A DNA stretch of 64,000 nucleotides from an uncultured Bacilli bacterium (GTDB lineage Bacteria; Bacillota_I; Bacilli_A; RF39; UBA660). The notes under the pieces are model-generated. The model had not been told where the DNA came from and did no database searches. It saw only the letters and a program-made list of their open reading frames with translations. The stretch spans positions 1 through 64,000 of the forward strand of contig CALWAL010000001.1 in the NCBI GenBank assembly GCA_944373145.1, read 5' to 3'. The position numbers and the translations under genes are program-made. Of the stretch, positions 44,340 through 53,358 are shown piece by piece. Each line of letters begins with the position of its first letter. Positions within the stretch are counted from its first letter, which is position 1.

Positions 44340-45278
44340 CTATCCTAATCTTTTCCCAATTAATTCATCTTTTTGAATACCATTTAGATAATCTCGGGCC
44401 AACATTTTTTTCTTACCTTCTGGTTGAATTATCGTTAAAATAATTTCCCCATTTTTAGTTTGAACATGAATACCTTCATTTGAAATTTTTATAATCGTTC
44501 CCTCTTCACAATTAGAATTGCCACTACCAACTCTTGATGCCCAAACTTTTATTCTTTTATTATTTAATTTGGTGTATGCAACTGGCCAACTATTCAAGCC
44601 CCTAATTTGGTTATACACTACTTGGGCATCTTGATTAAAATCAATAATTTCATCTTCTGGTTTTATATTATATGAAAATGTTGCTTCACTTTCAATTTGT
44701 TTTGTTGGTATAATGTTACCGTTTAAAATTTGTGGTAATGTCTCGATTAAAAATGTAGCTCCTAATTGTGATAATTTTTCAAATAATGTCTCAGCAGTGT
44801 CTTCATTGGTAATTGGGATAGCACTTTGAGCAATAATATCTCCATTATCCATTCCATAATCCATATACATAATAGTAATACCAGTTTCTTTATCACCTTC
44901 CATAATTGCCCTATGTATAGGCGCTCCACCACGATGACGCGGCAATAAAGAAGCATGAACATTAATGCAGTGATACTTTGGATAATCAATTATTTCTTTT
45001 GGAACAATTTGTCCGTAAGCACAAGTAATAATTAAGTCTGGTTTTAAAGCAAGAACTAAATCTGATTCTTTGCGTAATCGTTCTGGCTGTATAACTGGAA
45101 TATTATATTTTAAACTTAATTCTTTAACGGGGGTCATCCGTATTTCTCCGTGACGCCCTACTTGCTTATCAGGCTGTGTAACTACACCAATAACATTATA
45201 ATTTTTTATCAAGGCTTCTAAAACAGGAACACTAAAATCAGGCGTCCCCATAAAAACTATCTTAATATCTTTATTCAT
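44340..45278 (-). CDS. fmt: Methionyl-tRNA formyltransferase
   Basis: Fmt (312 residues) formylates Met-tRNA for translation start. IVFMGTPDFSVPVLEALIK opens the Rossmann-like domain; VQPERLR then DLIITCAYGQIVPKEIIDYP; the catalytic region CINVHASLLPRHRGGAPIHR (about 107) and GITIMYMDYGMDNGDI. The C-terminal OB-like domain starts near 205 (PEDEIIDFNQDAQVVYNQIR). RBS AGGTGATTTT precedes ATG 45278. def is not adjacent. Confidence 0.97.
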   Translation of the reverse strand: MNKDIKIVFMGTPDFSVPVLEALIKNYNVIGVVTQPDKQVGRHGEIRMTPVKELSLKYNIPVIQPERLRKESDLVLALKPDLIITCAYGQIVPKEIIDYPKYHCINVHASLLPRHRGGAPIHRAIMEGDKETGITIMYMDYGMDNGDIIAQSAIPITNEDTAETLFEKLSQLGATFLIETLPQILNGNIIPTKQIESEATFSYNIKPEDEIIDFNQDAQVVYNQIRGLNSWPVAYTKLNNKRIKVWASRVGSGNSNCEEGTIIKISNEGIHVQTKNGEIILTIIQPEGKKKMLARDYLNGIQKDELIGKRLG

Positions 45279-45314
45279 AAAATCACCTAATGATATTATA
45301 ATATATTTTTAATA

Positions 45315-45343
45315 CAAAAAAAAGAAGTAATTACTTCTTTATT
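45315..45343 (-). terminator. Terminator after the ferredoxin-flavodoxin gene
   Basis: On the minus strand AAAGAAGTAATTACTTCTTT is self-complementary and a T-run follows. Confidence 0.65.
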
Positions 45344-45377
45344 TAATAGGCTAAAAAATACTTTTCACAACTTTTAC

Positions 45378-46106
45378 TCATAAATATTCATCAATGTTAT
45401 ATCTACCACGCTTAGCCGTTTTTTTACCATATTGAATTGCTACTTGAGGACACTTATTAATACATCGCAAGCACCGATAGCATTTATCATTCCAAGTAGG
45501 TTTTCCATTATGCATTTCAATTGTATGAATTGGGCACATTGTAGCACATAATCCACATCCATTGCACTTTTCTTTATTAACATAAAAATGATTTGTAGAT
45601 CGAGCAAATTTATTAAAACCTTTATTTATAAATGTAGATTTAATAATAGGAAACATTCCTTCTTTTACAAAATAGCCATTTTTTTGTTCAATAATATTTT
45701 GAGAGATTTTATCAATATCATTCTGGGCATTCTTTAATTTTTTTAAAATAATTGATTTTTTTTCTAATTCAGAACCAATAATATAATTATTAGGCATAAT
45801 AACACTATAGCTACTATCAAGATGATATATGCTAGATAATTTTTTTAATGCAAGACCTGCATTAGCACCACAAGTACAAACAGCAAAAGTAAAAAGATTT
45901 GTTTTTTTTAATTTTTTTATAAATAAATTCATTGGCTCCGGAACGCCCCAAGCATAAATTGGAAAAACAAAACCAATTTGCTTTTCATAACTTAATTTTG
46001 GAATATCATTTAATTCTGAAATATCATATGCTTTATCACAAATTTTTTCAGCTATTTTATCTGCTACCCATTTAGAATTGCCTGTACCCGAAAAATAAAA
46101 AATCAT
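45378..46106 (-). CDS. Flavodoxin-ferredoxin fusion (EFR1 family)
   Basis: A 242-residue electron carrier: an N-terminal flavodoxin-like domain (IFYFSGTGNSKWVADKIAEK, about 1-20) and a C-terminal pair of 4Fe-4S motifs, CNGCGLCATMCP and CYRCLRCINKCP (about 183-225). This is the EFR1-type architecture common in anaerobes; the redox partner is unknown. ATG 46106 follows AAAGGATTTCTTT and places the FMN loop at the N-terminus; the longer frame to 46145 is not supported. It fits an anaerobic lifestyle. Confidence 0.88.
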   Translation of the reverse strand: MIFYFSGTGNSKWVADKIAEKICDKAYDISELNDIPKLSYEKQIGFVFPIYAWGVPEPMNLFIKKLKKTNLFTFAVCTCGANAGLALKKLSSIYHLDSSYSVIMPNNYIIGSELEKKSIILKKLKNAQNDIDKISQNIIEQKNGYFVKEGMFPIIKSTFINKGFNKFARSTNHFYVNKEKCNGCGLCATMCPIHTIEMHNGKPTWNDKCYRCLRCINKCPQVAIQYGKKTAKRGRYNIDEYL

Positions 46107-46222
46107 AAAGAAATCCTTTCTTTTTATAACATCTAAATAATACAAATAATTTTAAATATAAAATATAGATTTTAATAATTATTTAAAAAAATTTAGCACC
46201 AATTAAATCTTAAATACAAAAA

Positions 46223-46298
46223 TGGTGTCCCCAGTAGGATTCGAACCTACCTTTCATCCTTAGGAGGGATGCGCACTATCCAAATGTGCTATGAGGAC
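46223..46298 (-). tRNA. tRNA-Arg (CCU)
   Basis: The minus strand has acceptor GTCCTCA/TGGGGAC, anticodon loop CTCCTAA with anticodon CCT, T-arm GTAGGTTCGAATCCTAC and encoded ACCA end. Confidence 0.95.
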
Positions 46299-46331
46299 AT
46301 CTATAAATAGTTTACCACAAAGTTTACAAAA

Positions 46332-46369
46332 TGAAAATAAAAAAAAGAATGTTATTAAAACACTCTAAT
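46332..46369 (-). terminator. Terminator after the HD-domain gene
   Basis: AGAGTGTT pairs with AACATTCT (one G-U), followed by TTTTTTTATTTT on the minus strand; it overlaps the last codons. Confidence 0.6.
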
Positions 46370-46876
46370 TAAATTAAGCAAAAATAGGAACATAATATTT
46401 GTTGAATATTTAAATTGATAAGTAAATTTACGGCCAAACTCGGCTGTACTTACTCCCTTATCAACTAAACTAACAATCCAACTTTCAGCATATTTAGGAA
46501 CTTTTACATCGACTGGAAACATATGCGTCCTAATAATATCTTCTTCTTTTTCACTAATATTAAACAAACGACGAGCATTCTCAACCGCTGCCTTTGGATG
46601 ACTTACTGTGTATAATGAAATTTTATCTTTAATAGATTTCTGATCATACACACTATCTAAATAATAATCATGTAATAAACCACCACGAGCCACTTCTACA
46701 TAATCTAATTTTAACGTTTTTGCTATTTTATAAGCTTTATACGATACTTTCAACATATGATTTAATCTAGTACTATCATGATGCTTTATGTTCTCCATTT
46801 GACTTATAAATTCATCATTTGACATTATTGACGCTACTATGTTTTGATACTCTTCATCACATTGCAAATAATTCAT
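46355..46876 (-). CDS. HD-domain hydrolase
   Basis: A 173-residue HD-superfamily protein, expected to be a metal-dependent phosphohydrolase. HDSTRLNHMLKVSYKAYKIA (about 33) gives the first His, ARGGLLHDYYLD (about 63) the HD pair, and RTHMFPVD (about 115) a further His. The substrate is unknown. ATG 46876 follows GAGGAGAGATTAGA. It ends LFLLNLIRVF, a hydrophobic tail that may touch the membrane. The terminator overlaps its end. Confidence 0.8.
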   Translation of the reverse strand: MNYLQCDEEYQNIVASIMSNDEFISQMENIKHHDSTRLNHMLKVSYKAYKIAKTLKLDYVEVARGGLLHDYYLDSVYDQKSIKDKISLYTVSHPKAAVENARRLFNISEKEEDIIRTHMFPVDVKVPKYAESWIVSLVDKGVSTAEFGRKFTYQFKYSTNIMFLFLLNLIRVF

Positions 46877-46939
46877 TCTAATCTCTCCTCAAGACTAACT
46901 CATTATATCATATTTAAAAAAAATTGCAAATTGACGGTT

Positions 46940-48004
46940 TTAGCTGATTGTTAATTCCCTGTTTAATGGTTGAATTTGGATGTATGTATTTCCATCATTA
47001 ACTTTGATTTCTTCACCATTTAAATAGCGATAAACTGTTTTTGAACCACGCTCTCTTTTTTCCCAAGTAATTGGTACAGCATAACCATTAGTTATATAAT
47101 AACCAGAGCCACCGCCAATATTTTCTAAAGCTTGACGATCTTGACTATCAATACTATAACTTTTTACTTGATAGGTAATAATATTTTTAGCTGTATAGGG
47201 TTCTTTTGTTTCATAATCTAAATGCTTATAATTTCCATTAGCTGTTCCTTGACTTCGTACATAAACTTTTTTTTCTGAATCATAGTCATATGTAGTTGAA
47301 CGACTATATGAATAATCAATAAAAACTTTATTAGCTGGTATGGCACCATTCATTTGACTAAGATTTATTTCATCTACACTATAATTAAGCACCGTTTTTG
47401 AATCAGTAGTTGTTCGATAATTTTTAGATGCAACTGCTTCTCTAATCTTTTCCATTGATGTAAAAGCGGTATGTTCTGTAGCCAATCCTAAGTCCCAATC
47501 ACGCCAAAAAGCCTTATCATAGTACATACCATTTACATTATTTATTCCTAAATCTTTAATATCTTTCTCTGCTTGACTACTAGCCCCAAAATGAATATAT
47601 AAAGCATCATTTTCTAATGCGTAATCAAGAAAATATGGACGAGCACTTCGAACACTACCAATTCGTGTTGTATCCGTATCCTTAAAAATAGCCATTAATC
47701 TAGTATAACCACCTTCAACAATTATTTCATATACCAAATAAGCATCTTGTAACCCCGATTGATAATCCCATACCGTTGAAATATTATTATACATAACAGC
47801 AATATTGCGACTATTAGAATCTTCATCAATAATATTTAATTTTTTAACTGGTTCTTCTTTAATTGTTTCCTCTTTCTGCTTTTTTGGATTTTCTTCATGA
47901 TTAAAGATAAACATACTTCCTAATATTATACCTATAACCAGTATTATTAAAAATAAAACCAATAAAATAATTTTTTTCTTTTTATTTTTCCTTTTTTTAT
48001 TCAT
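46940..48004 (-). CDS. DUF3048 (YerB-like) exported protein
   Basis: A 354-residue protein with a lysine-rich start, one membrane helix (IILLVLFLIILVIGIILGSM) and an outside DUF3048 domain: NIAVMYNNISTVWDYQSGLQ, then YEIIVEGGYTRLMAIF, RIGSVRSARPYFLDYALEND and YIHFGASSQAEKDI. YerB of Bacillus is a lipoprotein of unknown function; here no lipobox Cys is seen. ATG 48004 follows TAAGGTGGAAAA. It is a single gene, with a 155-base AT-rich gap upstream that holds a small hairpin at about 48043-48080. Confidence 0.88.
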   Translation of the reverse strand: MNKKRKNKKKKIILLVLFLIILVIGIILGSMFIFNHEENPKKQKEETIKEEPVKKLNIIDEDSNSRNIAVMYNNISTVWDYQSGLQDAYLVYEIIVEGGYTRLMAIFKDTDTTRIGSVRSARPYFLDYALENDALYIHFGASSQAEKDIKDLGINNVNGMYYDKAFWRDWDLGLATEHTAFTSMEKIREAVASKNYRTTTDSKTVLNYSVDEINLSQMNGAIPANKVFIDYSYSRSTTYDYDSEKKVYVRSQGTANGNYKHLDYETKEPYTAKNIITYQVKSYSIDSQDRQALENIGGGSGYYITNGYAVPITWEKRERGSKTVYRYLNGEEIKVNDGNTYIQIQPLNRELTIS

Positions 48005-48144
48005 TTTTCCACCTTACTTTTATTTTATTATAGCAACACTGGTAAAAAAAGGAAATAATTATCCTTTTTATTTTACATATATTATACAATAAATAGACAA
48101 CAATTTATTTTGATACTATTATATATGCCGTTTATAAAGATTTT

Positions 48145-48175
48145 ATTAAAAAAACTTCATTATTTATGAAGTTTT
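48145..48175 (-). terminator. Terminator after ddl
   Basis: AAAACTTCAT and ATGAAGTTTT are perfect 10-base arms around TATTT; TTTAATAA follows on the minus strand. The ddl stop codon lies in the loop region. Confidence 0.8.
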
Positions 48176-49353
48176 CCTTTTGCACCTTTAATTCCTTTTG
48201 CACCCATAACATAGCCACTTAAAATATTACTGTCAAAAGAATAATTCTTTTTACTTTTATTTTTATAATCTTTAATTGCTAAATTAATTAAATCATCTAA
48301 CAATTCGCGATATGGTTTACCTGCTGGTTCCCATAAATAAAATGATAAACTACCAGGAATTGTATTTGGTTCATTAATAAATACTTCTCTTGTTTCTTTA
48401 TTAATTAAAAAATCAATTCGACAAACACCGCTTAGATTAAGTGCTCTAAATGCGGACATCGCAATTGTTCGCACTTTCTCTTCTGTATCTTGACTAATTC
48501 GTGCCGGAATTATTCTACTAGCGCTGGCCATTCCCTTACTTCCTTTACTTTTATTACCGCCAATATATTTATCTTGGTAACTCAATAAATCTTTTGATGA
48601 TAAAACTTCTTCTATCTCACTTGTTTCTTGATATGTATAATTACCTAAAACACTACAATTAACTTCAACTAAATTTGGAACCGCTTTTTCAACAATAATT
48701 TTTTCATCATAATTAATTGCATCTTCAATAGCACCAACTAATTCTTTTTCATTATGTACGTAAGTTATTCCTACACTACTTCCCAAAGTTGCCGGCTTAA
48801 CAACTACAGGGTAGCCTAATTTGTTTATTGATTTTATAATATCGTCTGGTGTTTCTAAATATTCATTTTCAAAAAACCACACATAATCAACAATTGGTAA
48901 ACCCATTGCTTTAAAAACTTGTTTCATAATTACTTTATCTTGTCCTAAAGCAGAGCCTAAAACCCCACTTCCAACTGTTGGAATGCCAACAGTCTTTAAA
49001 TATCCATGAATAGTACCGTCTTCCACATTATTACCGTGAACAATTGGAAAAGCAATATCTAATTCAGTAATATCTTTTCGAAAAATTCCTGTTGTCTTTT
49101 GTAAATAAAAATTACCTTTTTTATTAACTAAAGTACATGGTGTAGCATAACGTTTTAAATCATTAAAATCTTTATAAACGTCAATATCAAACAACATGTG
49201 TCCAGTATACCATATCTTATCTTTACTGATATAGATTGGTACAATATCATATTTAGTACGATCCATATTTTCAATGGCTTGTAACGCCGAGATAATACTA
49301 ACTTCATGTTCAACTGTTTCTCCCCCAAAAATAACACCAACTTTTAATTTCAT
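48160..49353 (-). CDS. ddl: D-alanine--D-alanine ligase
   Basis: Ddl (397 residues), an ATP-grasp ligase that makes D-Ala-D-Ala for the wall. KLKVGVIFGGETVEHEVSII opens the protein; FPIVHGNNVEDGTIHGYL at about 93, then VVKPATLGSSVGITYV (about 175), RIDFLINKETREVFINEPNT (about 320) and GSLSFYLWEPAGKPY. ATG 49353 after GGAGATGTAAT is preferred to the start at 49392, which would overlap murF further. It overlaps the murF stop region slightly, so murF and ddl are one operon. Confidence 0.95.
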   Translation of the reverse strand: MKLKVGVIFGGETVEHEVSIISALQAIENMDRTKYDIVPIYISKDKIWYTGHMLFDIDVYKDFNDLKRYATPCTLVNKKGNFYLQKTTGIFRKDITELDIAFPIVHGNNVEDGTIHGYLKTVGIPTVGSGVLGSALGQDKVIMKQVFKAMGLPIVDYVWFFENEYLETPDDIIKSINKLGYPVVVKPATLGSSVGITYVHNEKELVGAIEDAINYDEKIIVEKAVPNLVEVNCSVLGNYTYQETSEIEEVLSSKDLLSYQDKYIGGNKSKGSKGMASASRIIPARISQDTEEKVRTIAMSAFRALNLSGVCRIDFLINKETREVFINEPNTIPGSLSFYLWEPAGKPYRELLDDLINLAIKDYKNKSKKNYSFDSNILSGYVMGAKGIKGAKGKLHK

Positions 49354-49363
49354 ATTACATCTC

Positions 49364-50947
49364 CTATTCATTAAATAAATCTGGTAAATCATTCTCTAAT
49401 AATACATAAGTTTCTCCATCACTCAATTTACGCATCAATGGGAATGCTTCTTTGACATCATTCAAAATAAATATTTTATCAATAGCAAAACCTTTACTTA
49501 TTAAACCATCATAAATAGGTTTTGTCTGTTCGTGACCTATTAAAATAGCATAATCAACATTATCAGCAATGTATGTTCCAAACTGTTTGTTTAAATTATA
49601 TTGTTCTTCACCTAACTCAATCATTCCTGGTGTAACAATAATTTTCATTCCTGGCATAAGACCCAAAACTTCAACAGCAGCTTTAGAACCAACTGGGTTA
49701 GAATTATAGGCGTCATCAATTAGATGAATATCACCTAATTTTTTTAATTCCAAGCGATGTTCAATCGGCTTAACTTTACTAACCCCTCGTTGTAGCTCAT
49801 TAATATTCATTCCCAAAAGATAACCCAATAAAATGCCGTCTAATAAATTATATACATTATGTTTTCCTAATAATTTAGTGTTAAACTCATATACTTCATC
49901 CAAATTCTTGAATTTAACCTTAAAATTTGTCCCCATATGTGATAATTGAATGTCAAAAGCATATAAATCAACATCATGATTTTCAACACCAATCCAATAT
50001 ACTTGACAATCATTTTTTAACCGATAATCAACTTGAAATGGATCATCACCATTTAAAATAGCAATCCCATTACTTGGTAAAGATTCGATAAGTTCGAATT
50101 TACCCTCTTGAATATTTTCTTGACTTCCAAAACTTTCTAAATGTGCTTGGCCAATCGTCGTTAAAATACCATGAGTTGGTTTAACAAACTTACAAGATTT
50201 TCTAATTTCGCCTTTCTTAAAAGCACCCATTTCCGCAATAAATAAATTACTAAATTTATCTAAATAATTATTTATAGTTAAAATTAAACCATACGTTGTA
50301 TTATAGTTTTTAGGTGTCGCAAAGGTATTAAATTTAATACTTAAAATATCATTAACAATGTTTTTACTACTTGTCTTTCCATAACTACCGGTAATACCAA
50401 TTACTGGTATATTAATTTGCTTTAACTTTTTTGAAGCTTTGTACTTATATGATAAATAAACTAATTTTTCAATTGGTTTATTAATAATATTAGCAATAAA
50501 TACTATAAAATAATTTAAATAACCCAAAATACCTAAAAATAAATAATATAAATATAAATGCGTTTCATTATAAAAGTGCATTATCAATATTGTAATTATC
50601 ATATAGATAATTGTTATAGTTAAATATAATCTTCTAATACGAGCAGTAGTTACTAAAGGTTTTTTTACTTGCTCCGCTTTAATTTTACGTGTATAAAAAA
50701 ATGTTAAACCTAAATAAAATCCTATAAAAATAAATAAAGATATATCAAAAGTAATAAAATATAAAAGGCCTAAAAAAACAAAAACAATATCTAATTCTAA
50801 CCATACTTTCTTAGGATTCTTAACAATCCACCAAAAATATCGTCCTGATTCATCGTAATAATTTTGTTGTAACATGTGTAATGACTTCCTAGTCTTACAT
50901 ATAATAAATAAAAAATAAGGCAATAACGATCCAAAAAATAACCACAT
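49364..50947 (-). CDS. murF: MurF ligase with membrane extension
   Basis: UDP-MurNAc-tripeptide--D-Ala-D-Ala ligase (527 residues). The Mur ligase core starts near residue 190: ATP loop IGITGSYGKTSSKNIV, IAEMGAFKKGEIRKSCKFVK, ILNGDDPFQVDY, LLGKHNVYNLLDGIL and IDDAYNSNPVGSKAAVEVL. Ahead of it lie about 185 residues with five or six hydrophobic segments, absent from standard MurF (~450 residues). A membrane-bound MurF could channel precursors to MraY. ATG 50947 follows AGGTGATTGATT. It is between an alpha/beta-hydrolase gene and ddl. Confidence 0.92.
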   Translation of the reverse strand: MWLFFGSLLPYFLFIICKTRKSLHMLQQNYYDESGRYFWWIVKNPKKVWLELDIVFVFLGLLYFITFDISLFIFIGFYLGLTFFYTRKIKAEQVKKPLVTTARIRRLYLTITIIYMIITILIMHFYNETHLYLYYLFLGILGYLNYFIVFIANIINKPIEKLVYLSYKYKASKKLKQINIPVIGITGSYGKTSSKNIVNDILSIKFNTFATPKNYNTTYGLILTINNYLDKFSNLFIAEMGAFKKGEIRKSCKFVKPTHGILTTIGQAHLESFGSQENIQEGKFELIESLPSNGIAILNGDDPFQVDYRLKNDCQVYWIGVENHDVDLYAFDIQLSHMGTNFKVKFKNLDEVYEFNTKLLGKHNVYNLLDGILLGYLLGMNINELQRGVSKVKPIEHRLELKKLGDIHLIDDAYNSNPVGSKAAVEVLGLMPGMKIIVTPGMIELGEEQYNLNKQFGTYIADNVDYAILIGHEQTKPIYDGLISKGFAIDKIFILNDVKEAFPLMRKLSDGETYVLLENDLPDLFNE

Positions 50948-50957
50948 AATCAATCAC

Positions 50958-51692
50958 CTAACTTTCTAAAAAGATACGAACAACATTAACCGTTTGTTGT
51001 AATCTCTCTAAGTATGCATAGTGAGTACATCCATCATAGATGACAACCCCAGCATCAGGAATTAGCTTTTCCAATTCATATGCCGATTCTACAGATACTG
51101 CTTTATCTAAAGTTCCCCAAATAATTAAAGTCGGACACTTTATTTTTCTTACTTCATCTGTAATATCTAAATTAACAGTATTAACTAAAACTTCTCGCAT
51201 TAATGGGGAAGCATTACGATAATCAGTCGAACCGATATGTTTTTTAGCAACCCCCTCTAATTTATTTAAAACTGGTACTTTTTTTAATTTTTTAAGTATT
51301 TTAGTTTTGAGTGATAACTCTTTTACCTCTTTTTTAAATGGGCTACCAAAAACAATCAATTTAGTAACATTATATTGGCTAGCATACAATAAGCCAATTT
51401 TTCCACCATATGAATGACCCATAATAATTACATTCTCAACTTTTAGTTTTTGTAAAAAAATATGAACCATATCAACATAATCATGGACTGTCCATGCATA
51501 TTTAGGTTCAGTACTATCTCCAAATCCTGGAAGATCCATAATCAAAATACGATATCTATTAGCATAACTATCACCAAGTGATTTCATCATTTCAATATTT
51601 TGTCCCCAACCATGAAGTAAAAGAATCGTTCCATCTTTTAAATTACCATAATCAATATAATTAATTTTAACATTCTTAATATCTATCTTCAT
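50958..51692 (-). CDS. Alpha/beta hydrolase
   Basis: A 244-residue alpha/beta-fold hydrolase: ILLLHGWGQNIEMMKSLGDS with the oxyanion-hole HG (about 26), nucleophile elbow IIMGHSYGGKIG (Ser about 95), Asp in IIWGTLDKAVSVES (about 192) and His in YDGCTHYAYLE (about 221). The triad is complete. There is no signal peptide; the substrate is unknown. ATG 51692 follows ATGGTGATCTG. It lies 5 to 10 bases upstream of murF and is probably co-transcribed. Confidence 0.88.
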   Translation of the reverse strand: MKIDIKNVKINYIDYGNLKDGTILLLHGWGQNIEMMKSLGDSYANRYRILIMDLPGFGDSTEPKYAWTVHDYVDMVHIFLQKLKVENVIIMGHSYGGKIGLLYASQYNVTKLIVFGSPFKKEVKELSLKTKILKKLKKVPVLNKLEGVAKKHIGSTDYRNASPLMREVLVNTVNLDITDEVRKIKCPTLIIWGTLDKAVSVESAYELEKLIPDAGVVIYDGCTHYAYLERLQQTVNVVRIFLES

Positions 51693-51721
51693 CAGATCAC
51701 CATATACTTATTATACCACAT

Positions 51722-51754
51722 AATAAAAAGAAAACATTATTTTTTCTTGTTTTC
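51722..51754 (-). terminator. Terminator after the NfeD-like gene
   Basis: GAAAAC and GTTTTC flank a 13-base loop and are followed by TTTTTATTA on the minus strand. Confidence 0.55.
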
Positions 51755-52024
51755 TTTTCTTTTATTAAGTTTACTACTACTAATATATTTATTAACTTTA
51801 TTAAATATTTTCTTATATAAGATTAAAATAAACGGACGAATTAATATTGCTAATAAAATACCGGCAATTAAAAAAACACCTACTTGAGTTAAATAATCAT
51901 CTGTAAATTTTGTAAGAACAGCACTTATTATAGCACCTAAAACAAAACAAAGAGCCGTAGCTTTACGTGATAAAATTTCCGCTAAAAGTAATACTATTAT
52001 AATTCCACGCCATATCCAGATCAT
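51737..52024 (-). CDS. NfeD-like small membrane protein
   Basis: A 95-residue protein with three hydrophobic segments (WRGIIIVLLLAEIL, ATALCFVLGAIISAVLT and VGVFLIAGILLAILIRPFIL) and a very basic tail (SSKLNKRKENKKK). The helix pattern resembles the membrane part of NfeD proteins without the OB domain. ATG 52024 follows GGGTGAGTAAA; a GTG at 52033 is the alternative. Its function is unknown. Confidence 0.6.
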   Translation of the reverse strand: MIWIWRGIIIVLLLAEILSRKATALCFVLGAIISAVLTKFTDDYLTQVGVFLIAGILLAILIRPFILILYKKIFNKVNKYISSSKLNKRKENKKK

Positions 52025-52073
52025 TTTACTCACCCAATTTTATTATACTAGACTGAGATTATAAATTCAACCT

Positions 52074-53282
52074 TTAATCAAACTTTTTAAAAATATTATT
52101 ATCCATTAAAGAGGCTTTTTTTACAATATCCGAACCATACTGTTCTTTTAATTTATCTAAAACTTTATCTAATTTTGAATCATTTTCCATTATCTCATCA
52201 CTTTCAAATAATGATAATTGCCTCTTTTTATTATTGGATAAATGGCTTAAAGATATTCCTAATAATCTAATTGGTTCTAAATCCCAAGCCTCATGAAAAA
52301 GTTTTTTTATTTCATTAAAAATTTCAGTGGTATTGTCCGTTGCATTTACTAACTTTCTCTGTTTCGAATAAGTATGAAAATTTTTATCTTTAATGGTAAC
52401 ACCAACAACATTAGCATATTTTTGTTCACGCCTTAAAGCTATACACACATTTTCGACTAAAGCTTGTAAACTACGATAAATAACATTTAAATCACTTAAA
52501 TTATAAGAAAATGTTGTGGAATGACTAAGTCCTTTTCGTGCTTCTGTTTCCGCATTTACTAAACTGTTATCAATTCCTTGTGCCTTTTGAATTAAAATTT
52601 CAGCTTGATTTTTAAATATTTTTTTTAAAATATATACATTAGTATGGGCTAAATCACCAATTGTTTTAATTCCTAAATCAACTAATTTAATTGAACTTTG
52701 TTTACCAATTCCATATAATTCACTAATGGGTAAAGGATACATCTTCTTTTCAATTTCTTCTGGGTATAAGGTATGAACCTTATTAGGTTTTTCAAAATCA
52801 GAAGCCATTTTTGCACAAAGTTTATTTTCAGCAATTCCAACATTAACCGTAAATTTTAAAGTTCGATAAATTTCATCTTTAATTTTATAAGCAAACTTTA
52901 TTGGATCACCATATAAATTATAAACATTTGTATAATCGACAAAGCATTCGTCAATCGAAACAATCTCAATATCAGGTGTATATCGGCGAATAATATCAAA
53001 AACAGCTTCTGACATTTTTTTATATAAACGATAATCCGGAGGATAAACTTTCAAATTGCGGCATTTACGGCGAGCTGACATTAATGTTTCAGCTGTTTTT
53101 ACTCCTTTTTTTTTGGCAACAGGTGACTTAGCTAATACTATTCCATGTCGCATAGCCTCATCGCCTCCGATAACTGATTCAATTTTTCTAATATCTATTT
53201 TATACCCTTTATTTAACAAATCAACTGCAGTCCATGATAGAAAAGCATTATTCACATCAATATGCATAATTATTCTTTTCAT
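52074..53282 (-). CDS. dinB: DNA polymerase IV (Y family)
   Basis: A 402-residue Y-family translesion polymerase. IIMHIDVNNAFLSWTA holds the first metal Asp; VSIDECFVDYT (about 109) the catalytic Asp-Glu; palm, thumb (YGIGKQSSIKLVDLGIKTIG) and little finger are complete. Asn in VNNAFLSW and the spacing fit the PolY1-like group of Firmicutes. The C-terminal RQLSLFESDE matches a beta-clamp binding motif (QLSLF). An SOS-box-like palindrome lies in its promoter at 53307. ATG 53282 follows TTGGTGATATT. Confidence 0.94.
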   Translation of the reverse strand: MKRIIMHIDVNNAFLSWTAVDLLNKGYKIDIRKIESVIGGDEAMRHGIVLAKSPVAKKKGVKTAETLMSARRKCRNLKVYPPDYRLYKKMSEAVFDIIRRYTPDIEIVSIDECFVDYTNVYNLYGDPIKFAYKIKDEIYRTLKFTVNVGIAENKLCAKMASDFEKPNKVHTLYPEEIEKKMYPLPISELYGIGKQSSIKLVDLGIKTIGDLAHTNVYILKKIFKNQAEILIQKAQGIDNSLVNAETEARKGLSHSTTFSYNLSDLNVIYRSLQALVENVCIALRREQKYANVVGVTIKDKNFHTYSKQRKLVNATDNTTEIFNEIKKLFHEAWDLEPIRLLGISLSHLSNNKKRQLSLFESDEIMENDSKLDKVLDKLKEQYGSDIVKKASLMDNNIFKKFD

Positions 53283-53306
53283 AATATCACCAATTTCATT
53301 TTATCA

Positions 53307-53320
53307 CAAACATTTGTTTG
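53307..53320. promoter_or_regulatory. SOS-box-like palindrome at dinB
   Basis: CAAACATTTGTTTG is symmetric except for the two centre bases and differs from the recA box at one position (A for G). On the minus strand it fills the spacer between TTTACT and TAAAAT, where a bound repressor would block polymerase. Confidence 0.75.
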
Positions 53321-53333
53321 AGTAAATATTAAA

Positions 53334-53358
53334 ATAAAAAAGGAATAATTCCTTTTTA
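53334..53358 (-). terminator. Terminator after the ZIP gene
   Basis: AAAAAGGAAT and ATTCCTTTTT form the stem, followed by TATTTTAATA on the minus strand. Confidence 0.7.

Noticed and set aside
48043-48080. Second terminator between ddl and the DUF3048 gene
   Set aside because: AGGAAATAATTATCCT forms a small hairpin with flanking A/T runs, but a better one already ends ddl, and this one lies upstream of the DUF3048 gene on the same strand; its role is unclear.
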